A stretch of DNA of 59,078 bases from Sulfuricella sp. (GTDB lineage Bacteria > Pseudomonadota > Gammaproteobacteria > Burkholderiales > Sulfuricellaceae). Positions 7,758-14,889 of the stretch are shown here, in pieces. The DNA is taken from contig JAGXQV010000022.1 of NCBI GenBank assembly GCA_018336195.1, positions 1 through 59,078 on the forward strand, in the 5' to 3' direction. Below the pieces are notes generated by a model, which saw only the letters and a program-made list of their open reading frames with translations, was not told the DNA's origin and did not search any database. How positions within the stretch are numbered: position 1 is the first letter of the stretch; each line of letters begins with the position of its first letter. Both the position numbers and the translations under genes were made by a program.

Positions 7758-8084
7758 ATGCGCGATTACGGCAACATGCCGGTGATGACCTGGGAAGGCA
7801 GCAAGAACAGCGTCGTGAAGGCCCGCGCCCAGATCATGCACGGCGAACCCCTGATTATGGAAATGGGCGCCGATTTCGGGATCGGCGTGGATGCCAAGGC
7901 TTGCGGCTGCCGGATCATCGACGAAGGAAAGCGCTTGCTGGGATGCGAGCCGCGCTGCACGCTCAGCCAACTGGCCGGCGCCAACGGGCAGCCGGCTCTG
8001 GCGATCGTCGGTGAGGCCGCCGCGCAAGCCGGCCTGCTGGTCGATCTGGATCTGGTGCGCCCCCGGATCATTATTTACGATTAA
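7758..8084 (+). CDS. Hypothetical protein (108 aa)
   Basis: Starts MRDYGNMPVMTWEGSKNSVVKARAQIM and contains a Cys cluster (KACGCRIID... LLGCEPRC), which could bind a metal or form disulfides. It has no signal peptide. TGAGGAGACC precedes the ATG. It follows pseudoazurin by 77 bp on the same strand and is convergent, with a 4-bp overlap, with the SRPBCC gene. Family not recognised. Confidence 0.55.
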   Translation: MRDYGNMPVMTWEGSKNSVVKARAQIMHGEPLIMEMGADFGIGVDAKACGCRIIDEGKRLLGCEPRCTLSQLAGANGQPALAIVGEAAAQAGLLVDLDLVRPRIIIYD

Positions 8085-8575
8085 CGGTCCGGCCAGTCGG
8101 CATGAACGACGCCGAGCAGCGGCGCGTTCACCAAGCGCGCCAATCCCAGCGCGCCGTGTTCCATGAGCGCGTGGTGATTCCATTCGAAGAGAAAGCGCCC
8201 CAGCGGCGCCGCCAGGTTCATCCAGAGGCGGGTGGTGCGCACCCGCCACTCGTGGCGTACCGTGGTGACACGCCCGTCGACGGAAAATAGCCAGCGTCCC
8301 ATCCCCTCCAGATCGCCGCTGATTTCCGCGGCCAGTTCGACCAGCGGCTCGATGCGGACGGTGTGGGCGGCGAAAACCAGCCGGTAGGGAAGCCGGCTTT
8401 TCAAGGTATAGCAACGCACGTTGCCGATCCCTGTCGAATCTCCCGGCGCCATGTCTTCGACCTTTTCCACGCCTTGCCACCAGCCCGGCCAATGCCGGGA
8501 ATGGAGAATTGCTTCGTAAATCTCGGAAAGCGGCGCTTCAAGGCGCCACAGCGTGACGAACCGGTATTCCGCCAT
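8081..8575 (-). CDS. SRPBCC (START/polyketide cyclase-like) family protein
   Basis: A 164-aa protein with the START-like pattern YRFVTLWRLEAPLSEIYEAILHSRHWPGWWQGVEKVE. It continues with GIGNVRCYTLKSRLPYRLVFA and a long C-terminal helix (RFLFEWNHHALMEHGALGLARLV). The fold makes a deep hydrophobic pocket for lipids or other ligands, but the ligand is unknown. AAGGAGCA precedes the ATG. It stands alone on the minus strand, 96 bp downstream of the NrsF gene. Confidence 0.7.
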   Translation of the reverse strand: MAEYRFVTLWRLEAPLSEIYEAILHSRHWPGWWQGVEKVEDMAPGDSTGIGNVRCYTLKSRLPYRLVFAAHTVRIEPLVELAAEISGDLEGMGRWLFSVDGRVTTVRHEWRVRTTRLWMNLAAPLGRFLFEWNHHALMEHGALGLARLVNAPLLGVVHADWPDR

Positions 8576-8671
8576 GACGGCTGCTCCTTGCGGGACGATG
8601 GGCCGGACTGAATAGGTGCCGGCCTAATAGTTGAGCGCTTCGGGACTTCGACTACCGGCAGCGGTGGGTAT

Positions 8672-9310
8672 TTACCATTTCAACAGCACTTTCCCCGCCC
8701 ACAAACCCATCATGCCGAAGCCGACCATCGGCATGTAATGCCACTGGATAACGTGAATGAGCGAGTCATTCTGTTCATGAAGCCTGAGCCACAAGGCTCC
8801 GATGCTGAAGGCGTAAAACAAGGCGATGCTGCCCGCCAGACGATAATGGGTGCTGGCGAATTTCCGCATGAAATAAAATATCCAGGCCGCCGGCACCAGG
8901 GAAATCAGGGTAATGCCGATGGTGCACTGATAGCTGTGCTGGGGCAGCGCCGCGGGCGGGCTATCGGCATGCCAGGAAAGAAAGACAATCGCCGCGAACA
9001 GCGCCAGAAGTACGGCCGGCGCAAATGCGATCCGGCGCATCTGGTACAAATCGGGGAATACCAGCACGGCGGCGCCCGAGGAAGAGGCGACCAGGATCCC
9101 GGCCAGGCAAGTGATTTCCGCCATGAACCAAGGCTCGTGGAATTTCGCCGCCAGGTCGGGGCGCAAGCCGGAAATCGCCAGCGCAAGGGCAATATAGGCC
9201 GCGGCGCCGGCCAGCCATTGCAGGGATAATTTGAAGGGGTGGGGGGCGGGTTGGACCTTGGTCGCATCCTGGGCCAATACCTCCACCAATTCCTCGATAT
9301 TTACCATCAT
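8672..9310 (-). CDS. NrsF-family (DUF1109) membrane anti-sigma factor
   Basis: A 212-aa protein with a short cytosolic N-terminus (NIEELVEVLAQDATKVQPAPHPFK) followed by six hydrophobic segments. This is the NrsF/DUF1109 architecture that holds SigF-type ECF factors at the membrane. The start ATG overlaps the sigma-factor stop (ATGA, 9307-9310), giving strict coupling. No Cys pair is obvious except one Cys in a loop (SYQCTIG) and one in a membrane segment (ITCLAG). Known NrsF proteins release the sigma factor under oxidative or metal stress. Confidence 0.8.
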   Translation of the reverse strand: MMVNIEELVEVLAQDATKVQPAPHPFKLSLQWLAGAAAYIALALAISGLRPDLAAKFHEPWFMAEITCLAGILVASSSGAAVLVFPDLYQMRRIAFAPAVLLALFAAIVFLSWHADSPPAALPQHSYQCTIGITLISLVPAAWIFYFMRKFASTHYRLAGSIALFYAFSIGALWLRLHEQNDSLIHVIQWHYMPMVGFGMMGLWAGKVLLKW

Positions 9311-9846
9311 CTTTCCAATTTCTGCCTTAATACCTTGTAGGCGCGATAGGCGGCCACCTTTACGGCGGACTCGTTCATCCCGGTTTTTTCGGACACCTCT
9401 TTGGCGGTATAGCCTTCCTGATGCATCAACTGCAGGATGGTCGCCTGCTTCGGCGGAAGCTTTTGCACCTCCTCGCTGATAGATTCGTAGCTGATGCCGG
9501 ATTCGGTTACAGGTTCATGCAAATAGTTTTCGACCTCGGACAATTCAACGGCCTGCCGCAGGTGATCGGCATAATACCCCCGTAGATAATCCTGCAAGCG
9601 GAATTTGGCAATGGCATAGGCCCACGGCTTGTAGGGGCGGTTCCCGTCATAGGTGTGACGCGCCTTGTGAATGGAGAGCAGGATTTCCTGCAGCAGGTCG
9701 TCCACTTCGAAGGCGAAAGTGAGGCGTCTGGACAGAAAAGGCCTAAGAAATCTTGCGGTTTCCTTGAGCAACAGCGCATAGGCGTGTTGGTCCCCGTCCA
9801 GGGACCGCTTCATCAATTCTTCGAAATTTTCGGTTTTATCCACCAC
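9307..9846 (-). CDS. ECF sigma factor, SigF-like
   Basis: A 179-aa protein with only sigma region 2 (DVDDLLQEILLSIHKARHTYDGNRPYKPWAYAIAKFRLQDYLRG; the first residues read FEVDD) and region 4 (LPPKQATILQLMHQEGYTAKEVSEKTGMNESAVKVAAYRAYKVLRQKL). Its partner is the overlapping NrsF-type anti-sigma factor. It is divergent from the Met-rich peptide, DipZ and MsrA genes, which are its likely regulon. I could not find a clear shared -35/-10 in the two upstream regions by eye. Confidence 0.88.
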   Translation of the reverse strand: MVDKTENFEELMKRSLDGDQHAYALLLKETARFLRPFLSRRLTFAFEVDDLLQEILLSIHKARHTYDGNRPYKPWAYAIAKFRLQDYLRGYYADHLRQAVELSEVENYLHEPVTESGISYESISEEVQKLPPKQATILQLMHQEGYTAKEVSEKTGMNESAVKVAAYRAYKVLRQKLER

Positions 9847-10013
9847 CTTATGTAACCTTTTTTGGCGCGTGTTCGAATAGGCCGGTACGGGAAGGCAATT
9901 ATGAACGATTCATATGCTACGGTCATTGAACCCGATCGTTTGCCGACCTGTGGCGATTTTTCTTTCCGGCAAGCCATTGCCAATGGCGCCACTTCACATA
10001 ATAGGAGATTCAA

Positions 10014-10277
10014 ATGAACAAACTTTCTTCCGCATTGCTCACTCTCTGTCTTGTAAGCGCCGGCGGCCTGGCTCTTGCCGATGCTCCCAAGGCCATGGAC
10101 TCCATGGAAAAGCATTCCATGAGCAAGGATGCCATGGACAAGGGTTCCATGGATAAAGGCGCCATGGACAAGAGTGCCATGGATAAGGGAACGATGACCA
10201 AGAAAAAGGATGCCAAGCCCAAGCCGGACGGCAAAATGGAACCGGGCGGCAGCATGAGCATGGAACGCAGCAAGTAA
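10014..10277 (+). CDS. Exported Met-rich MXKDX-repeat peptide (MrpX-like)
   Basis: An 87-aa protein with a signal peptide (MNKLSSALLTLCLVSAGGLALA) and about 65 mature residues holding 11 Met. Five-residue repeats of the form M-D-K-G-A/S run through residues 35-60. It matches the MXKDX pentapeptide class and resembles MrpX of Azospira, a periplasmic peptide whose Met residues are oxidised by hypochlorite and regenerated by a Met sulfoxide reductase. The setting (SigF, NrsF, DipZ, MsrA) supports that role. AGGAG lies 7 nt before the ATG. Confidence 0.8.
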   Translation: MNKLSSALLTLCLVSAGGLALADAPKAMDSMEKHSMSKDAMDKGSMDKGAMDKSAMDKGTMTKKKDAKPKPDGKMEPGGSMSMERSK

Positions 10278-10293
10278 CCGGGCGCTTCTCAAT

Positions 10294-10320
10294 GAGCGGG
10301 GTATGTCGCATACCCCGCTC
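10294..10320 (+). promoter_or_regulatory. Perfect 12-bp hairpin without T-tract, 3' of the Met-rich peptide gene
   Basis: GAGCGGGGTATG-TCG-CATACCCCGCTC starts 16 bp after the peptide stop codon. The stem is very stable with a 3-nt loop, but is followed by CCACTCCGCG, so it does not look like a classical terminator. It could protect the 3' end of the short peptide mRNA, raising its level over the downstream genes. Confidence 0.5.
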
Positions 10321-10390
10321 CCACTCCGCGTGTTTCCCATGGCAGCGGGCCATTAACCGATCTTCAGGATTCATTTTCGCGGAGGGCATC

Positions 10391-10759
10391 ATGATAGGCG
10401 CAGTCGGGTCGCCCTCATTCACCGGCGCCATAGGCACCGGCACATCAACCAGCGTCCTTGAATCCCAACTCGTCCAGTGCGAGAGGCAGTTGTCCGACTG
10501 GACCCATTGCGTCTCCGCAAAGACCCCCGAGGGCAAGGCTACGATTCAGGCGTTGTCGGACAAAGCCAGTGCGATAAAGAAGCGTATCGAAGAGGCCGAC
10601 AACGCCAAGCCCGGCAGTCAGGAAAAAGCGTCCGTAGCCACGAACCCCAACCAAGGCGGGGCTGCGCCAAAAAAACCAGCAGCCGACGATGCCTCCTCCG
10701 CTTCGGCAGTCCGGTCAACCGATGCCACCGTGGGCCGCTTGATTAACGTGTTTGCCTGA
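10391..10759 (+). CDS. Hypothetical protein in the SigF-type cluster (122 aa)
   Basis: Starts MIGAVGSPSFTGAIGTGTSTSVLESQL. A short Gly/Ser N-terminus is followed by a likely coiled coil (LESQLVQCERQLSDWTHC... GKATIQALSDKASAIKKRIEEAD) with two Cys, and then a Lys/Ala/Pro-rich low-complexity tail. No signal peptide is visible. GCGGAGGGC precedes the ATG. It sits between the Met-rich peptide and dipZ on the same strand. It resembles small FlxA-like coiled-coil proteins, but only loosely. Confidence 0.5.
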   Translation: MIGAVGSPSFTGAIGTGTSTSVLESQLVQCERQLSDWTHCVSAKTPEGKATIQALSDKASAIKKRIEEADNAKPGSQEKASVATNPNQGGAAPKKPAADDASSASAVRSTDATVGRLINVFA

Positions 10760-10872
10760 AATCTTCCCAACCTGTCTGACGATGTAACTTTTTTCCCACC
10801 CGGTTCGAATTCATCGGCAAGGACGGAGCGCTGCCGGCGCCTTAAAACTTTTTCCTGTGAAGGCATGACAAC

Positions 10873-12519
10873 ATGAACACCATCGACATCGGTCTGGCAT
10901 TTCTCGAAGGTTTGGCCCTGATCGTCTCGCCCTGCATTCTGCCGGTGCTGCCATTGGTACTCGCGGCCTCGGTGGATGGCGGCAAGCGCCGCCCTTACGG
11001 AATCATCATCGGCTTCGTGCTGGCGTTCAGCATATTCGCCATTGCCGCGCGCAAAGTCGTGGCGCTGCTCGGTATCGACCTCGATGTCATCAAGGATGGT
11101 TCCCTGGTGCTGTTGGCGCTGTTCGGCCTGGTGTTGATGTCGGAAAAATTGTCGGAAAAATTCAGCGCCGTGACCCAGGGCGCGGCCAATTTCGGCAACC
11201 AACTGGCTTCCAGCGGCGGAGAAGGACTGCTTAGCGGGGTGATGATCGGGGCGCTCATCGGCCTGGTGTGGACGCCCTGCGCGGGGCCGATCCTGGCCGC
11301 CGTGCTGGTGCAGGTGATCCGCCAACAAACGGATCTCGCGGGCAATGCCATCATCCTTTCGTTCGCCATCGGCGCGGGCGTGCCGATGCTGGCCATCGCG
11401 CTGACCGGACGAAAGATCATGAGCAAACTCGGTTTCTTTGCCCGGCATGCCGAAATGGTACGCAAAGCTTTCGGCGTGCTTATCCTGCTCTCGGTGGCCT
11501 ACATCGCCTCCGGCGTGGATGCACAGGCGCTGTTTACAAGCGCCGCCAAGCCCCAGGCGGCGGACAGCGAACTGACCCTGCAACACGGCCTGGAACAGCC
11601 CTATCCTGCGCCCGAATTGGCCGCCGGCGAGGCCTGGCTCAACTCGTCGCCGCTCACTATGAGCGGCCTGAAAGGCAAGGTCGTGCTGGTCGATTTCTGG
11701 ACCTACTCCTGCATCAATTGCGTGCGCACCCTGCCCTATCTTACCGACTGGGACAGGAAATACCGCGACCAGGGACTGGTGATCGTCGGGGTGCATGCGC
11801 CGGAGTTCGAGTTCGAGAAAAAGCTCGATAACGTCAAGGCCGCCATCGCCCAGCATGGCATTGCTTATCCGGTGGCGCTGGATAACCAGCTCGCCACCTG
11901 GGACCGCTTCCATAACCGCTACTGGCCCGCCCACTACCTCATCGACCGCGCCGGCCAGGTGGTCTACACCCATTTCGGCGAGGGCGAATATGACGTCACG
12001 GAAAACAACATCCGCTACCTGCTCGGCCTGAAAAACAAGAGCGCCCCGATCCGGGCGGAAGCGCCCGCCTCGACACCCGACCAAACCCCGGAAACCTACC
12101 TCGGCTACGCCAGGGCCGACCGTTTCGGCGGCAAGACGCAGCCCGTACCGGATACCCCCAACGCTTACCGCTTCCCCGCCACCCTGGCCGGCGGGGAATG
12201 GGCGCTGGGCGGCCCATGGAAAGTGGAAGCCGAAAAAATCGTCGCGGGCGACAAAGGGGCGGCCTTGCGCTTGAACTTCACGGCGCGCAAGGTGTTCCTG
12301 GTTCTCGGCACGGCCACCGGCAAACCGATACACCTCACGCTCAGCCTGGATGGCCGGGCCGTTGGCGAGCGAGGGGGAAAGGATGCGGCGGCGGGAATAG
12401 TCACCGTCTCCGGTAACACGTTGTATGAATTGATCGACCTGAAAACCCCGGGGAGCGGCTTGCTCGAAATTAAATCCGATTCGCCGGGGCTGGAAGCTTA
12501 TGCGTTCACCTTCGGTTAG
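10873..12519 (+). CDS. dipZ: DipZ: CcdA-type membrane reductant transporter fused to thioredoxin domain
   Basis: A 548-aa protein. Residues 1-220 are a CcdA/DsbD-like membrane domain with the two redox Cys in SPCILPVLPL and TPCAGPILAA. Residues about 235-385 form a periplasmic thioredoxin-like domain with active site YSCINC. The remainder is the DipZ C-terminal beta domain (GGEWALGGPWKVEAEKIVAG... LRLNFTARKVFLVLG). It would carry electrons from cytosolic thioredoxin to periplasmic partners. The next gene encodes an exported one-Cys MsrA, a natural client. Family length (about 550-600 aa) fits. Confidence 0.88.
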   Translation: MNTIDIGLAFLEGLALIVSPCILPVLPLVLAASVDGGKRRPYGIIIGFVLAFSIFAIAARKVVALLGIDLDVIKDGSLVLLALFGLVLMSEKLSEKFSAVTQGAANFGNQLASSGGEGLLSGVMIGALIGLVWTPCAGPILAAVLVQVIRQQTDLAGNAIILSFAIGAGVPMLAIALTGRKIMSKLGFFARHAEMVRKAFGVLILLSVAYIASGVDAQALFTSAAKPQAADSELTLQHGLEQPYPAPELAAGEAWLNSSPLTMSGLKGKVVLVDFWTYSCINCVRTLPYLTDWDRKYRDQGLVIVGVHAPEFEFEKKLDNVKAAIAQHGIAYPVALDNQLATWDRFHNRYWPAHYLIDRAGQVVYTHFGEGEYDVTENNIRYLLGLKNKSAPIRAEAPASTPDQTPETYLGYARADRFGGKTQPVPDTPNAYRFPATLAGGEWALGGPWKVEAEKIVAGDKGAALRLNFTARKVFLVLGTATGKPIHLTLSLDGRAVGERGGKDAAAGIVTVSGNTLYELIDLKTPGSGLLEIKSDSPGLEAYAFTFG

Positions 12520-12582
12520 GGATGCTCGGGAATCCGGCACCTTAAATTCAACATGAACACGAATAACGAAAGGATGGCAATC

Positions 12583-13263
12583 ATGCGCGCTTTTTCCCAT
12601 TACCTTCATCACCCGGGTTTTTCCTGTTTGACGTTCCTGTCGGCACTCCTGTGCAACCCGGTTTTCGCCGACGGTCAGACTTCCAGCTTGCCGGATCCCC
12701 TTGTGGACTATCCCGCCGCCAAGACCTCGACGCCTCAATCCGCGGTATTTGCCGGGGGCTGCTTCTGGGGGGTACAGGCGGTATTTCAGCACGTAAAAGG
12801 GGTCGTGTCGGCGACCGCCGGCTATGCCGGCGGGGCCGCGAGCACGGCCAAGTACAAGTTGGTCGGCATGGGGGCGACCGGCCATGCCGAAGCGGTCAAG
12901 GTAACCTACGATCCGACAAAACTTTCCTACGGCCAGTTGCTTAAGGTCTTTTTTTCGGTTGCCCACGACCCCACGCAACTGAACCGTCAAGGCCCCGACA
13001 CCGGCACCCAATACCGGACGGAAATTTTTGCGGTGGACGGCGAGCAGAAGAACGTCGCCGAGGCATATATCCGCCAGCTTTCCGCCGCAAAAGTTTATCC
13101 GGAGAAGATTGCGACGAAAGTCTCCACCTTGCCGGCGTTCTATCCTGCCGAGGATTATCATCAAAACTATGCGACGCTTCACCCGGACAGCTTGTACATC
13201 GTGATTAACGACTTGCCCAAGATCGACCACCTGAAGGCTCAATTTCCGGGACTCTACCGATAG
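12583..13263 (+). CDS. msrA: Exported peptide-methionine (S)-S-oxide reductase
   Basis: A 226-aa MsrA with the catalytic motif AGGCFWG and the conserved GYAGG, GHAEAVKVTYDP and QYRTEIF blocks. A signal peptide (MRAFSHYLHHPGFSCLTFLSALLCNPVFA) sends it to the periplasm. The only Cys in the mature protein is the catalytic one; there is no C-terminal resolving Cys. It probably relies on a thioredoxin-like partner, most simply the DipZ domain encoded just upstream. The start at 12583 is chosen from AAAGGA; an ATG at 12553 would lengthen the leader. It would reduce oxidised Met, including in the MXKDX peptide. Confidence 0.9.
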   Translation: MRAFSHYLHHPGFSCLTFLSALLCNPVFADGQTSSLPDPLVDYPAAKTSTPQSAVFAGGCFWGVQAVFQHVKGVVSATAGYAGGAASTAKYKLVGMGATGHAEAVKVTYDPTKLSYGQLLKVFFSVAHDPTQLNRQGPDTGTQYRTEIFAVDGEQKNVAEAYIRQLSAAKVYPEKIATKVSTLPAFYPAEDYHQNYATLHPDSLYIVINDLPKIDHLKAQFPGLYR

Positions 13264-13286
13264 CTTTAAAGCTGGATATGCCTGAT

Positions 13287-13455
13287 CCTGATTGGCGCTG
13301 ATTTTCAGCTATTGGTTCGGTTCTTCGTAGCGGCCTTGGCCGCGATTGCGGTGCCTCTTCGTGATACCTTCTGTCGCGGGCAAGCCACGCTCCTACAGGA
13401 TAAAGAGTCATTTATTTGAAACATCCGGCCAAGCTGAAGATCAGCGCTAATCAGG
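13287..13455 (+). mobile_element. MITE-like element, copy 2 (169 bp), with 8-bp target duplication
   Basis: Terminal inverted repeats agree at 22 of 24 positions (CCTGATTGGCGCTGATTTTC at the left; the right end is its near reverse complement). It is identical by eye to copy 3 (23441-23609). The flanking direct repeat TGCCTGAT (13279-13286 and 13456-13463) is perfect. It lies between the convergent msrA and efflux lipoprotein genes. The central REP-like dyad could also act as a bidirectional hairpin. Confidence 0.88.
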
Positions 13456-13497
13456 TGCCTGATTGATTGTCCCCGCGGGGGAGTGGAAGTCCAGGTG

Positions 13498-14889
13498 TCA
13501 TTGCCAGCCCCCGCCCATCGCGCGGAACAACTCGACGGCGGCGGCCAAGCGGGCCTGGCGGTTCTGGACGAAGGCGAGCTGGGCGTCGTTGAGACTACGC
13601 TGTGCGTCCAGGACTTCGGGATAGGCGGAATAGCCCGCCTGACGGCGTTCTTCGGTGAGTTCCAGAACCTGCCGGGCAGCCTCCCGGCGGGTGGTCAGGG
13701 CGGCTTCGGCGGCTGCGCTTTGCCGCGCGGCGGCGAGGGCATCGTTTACTTCGCGGAAGGCATTTTCCACGGCGCGCTGGTAGGCGGCGACGCCCTGTTT
13801 TTGCTGGGCGGTGGCTTGGTCCACTTGTGCATCGAGCCGCCCGGCATCGAATATCGGCAGGCTGAGGGCAAAGCCCAGCGACCAGATCCGTGCGCCGGAA
13901 GCGAATAGGTTGGACAACTCCATGCTTTGCCCGCCCAACAAGCCGGTCAATGAAATCGCCGGAAACAGCGCTGCCTTGGCCACCCCGATGCGGGCGTTGA
14001 GGGCGATCAGGTTTTCCTCGGCCTGGCGGATGTCGGGCCGCGCTTCGAGCAGCCTGGCGGGCAGGCCGAGCGGCGGTGCCGGGGGCAGCGGCAGATCGCC
14101 GATGTCGCCGGTGCCAAGCTGGAGATCCGGGGTGCCGGTCAACAGCGCCACCTGGTGTTGCGCCAGGTCGCGTTGTTGCCGAAGCTCGGCGAGTTGGGCA
14201 ACCACGGCGGCAACGGCGCTTTCCGCCTGCGCCACGTCGATCCGCGAAGCCACGCCGCCGCGCAATTTGTCCTGGGTGAGCCGCAGGCTGTCGCGGCGGC
14301 TTCGCAGGGTTTCCCGGACAACCGCGAGCTGGGCGTCGAGAGCGCGCAGATTCAGGTAATTCCGGGCGACCAGCCCGGCCAGGGTGAGCCGCACCGTCGC
14401 GTCGGCGTGGCGGGCGGCCAGCACCTGGGCGCGCGCCGCCGCGCTGGCCGCCCGCAGTTTGCCCCAGAAATCCACCTCGAAAGCCGTGCTCAGGCTGGCC
14501 CGGTAATCGGTTTGCAGAATCGGCGCACCAGGCGGTAGCGGCACCGCGGTTTCCGTGCTGGAGCGGGAGCGCTTGCCGGCGGCGCCCAGGTCGATTGCGG
14601 GGAGCAGGGCCGCGCCGGTTTGGCGCAGCACCGCGTCGGCTTCCTCGATGCGCGCCGCCGCCTCGTGAATGTCGGGGTTGCGGGCGGCCGCCTTTTCCTG
14701 CAATTCGTCGAGCAGCGGGTCGTTGAAGAGCTTCCACCAGGCCGGGTTGATCGGGCTTGCCTGGGCATCCTGGGGCGGCGCTTCCGCGTATTGTTCCGGC
14801 AAGCGGGTCGGCGGACGCCGGTATTCCGGGCTGACGGCGCAACCGGTCAGGATCAGCAAGAGCACAAGGGCGGTAGGAACGATCTTCAT
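13498..14889 (-). CDS. RND efflux outer-membrane lipoprotein (NodT/OprM family)
   Basis: A 463-aa protein. The lipobox is LLLILTGC at residues 9-16. The typical start CAVSPEYRRPPTRLPEQYAEA, then NPAWWKLFNDPLLDELQEKAAARNPDIHEAAARIEEADA, and two OEP repeats with ARPDIRQAEENLIALNARIGVAKAALFP identify the family. It forms the trimeric TolC-like channel for the RND pump. The start codon overlaps the pump stop (ATGA). The frame extends far upstream, but the lipoprotein signal fixes the start at 14889. Confidence 0.93.
   Translation of the reverse strand: MKIVPTALVLLLILTGCAVSPEYRRPPTRLPEQYAEAPPQDAQASPINPAWWKLFNDPLLDELQEKAAARNPDIHEAAARIEEADAVLRQTGAALLPAIDLGAAGKRSRSSTETAVPLPPGAPILQTDYRASLSTAFEVDFWGKLRAASAAARAQVLAARHADATVRLTLAGLVARNYLNLRALDAQLAVVRETLRSRRDSLRLTQDKLRGGVASRIDVAQAESAVAAVVAQLAELRQQRDLAQHQVALLTGTPDLQLGTGDIGDLPLPPAPPLGLPARLLEARPDIRQAEENLIALNARIGVAKAALFPAISLTGLLGGQSMELSNLFASGARIWSLGFALSLPIFDAGRLDAQVDQATAQQKQGVAAYQRAVENAFREVNDALAAARQSAAAEAALTTRREAARQVLELTEERRQAGYSAYPEVLDAQRSLNDAQLAFVQNRQARLAAAVELFRAMGGGWQ

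Noticed and set aside
10105-10200. Regular short repeats that might be taken for a CRISPR array
   Set aside because: They are 15-bp codon repeats inside the Met-rich peptide gene, without spacers.
9813-10340. Long minus-strand frame opposite the Met-rich peptide (His/Gly/Leu repeats)
   Set aside because: The repeats are only the complement of the MXKDX codons; no ribosome site, and it overlaps the sigma-factor start.
10618-13242. 874-codon minus-strand frame across dipZ and msrA
   Set aside because: Antisense shadow of G+C-rich genes; the plus-strand proteins have clear catalytic motifs.
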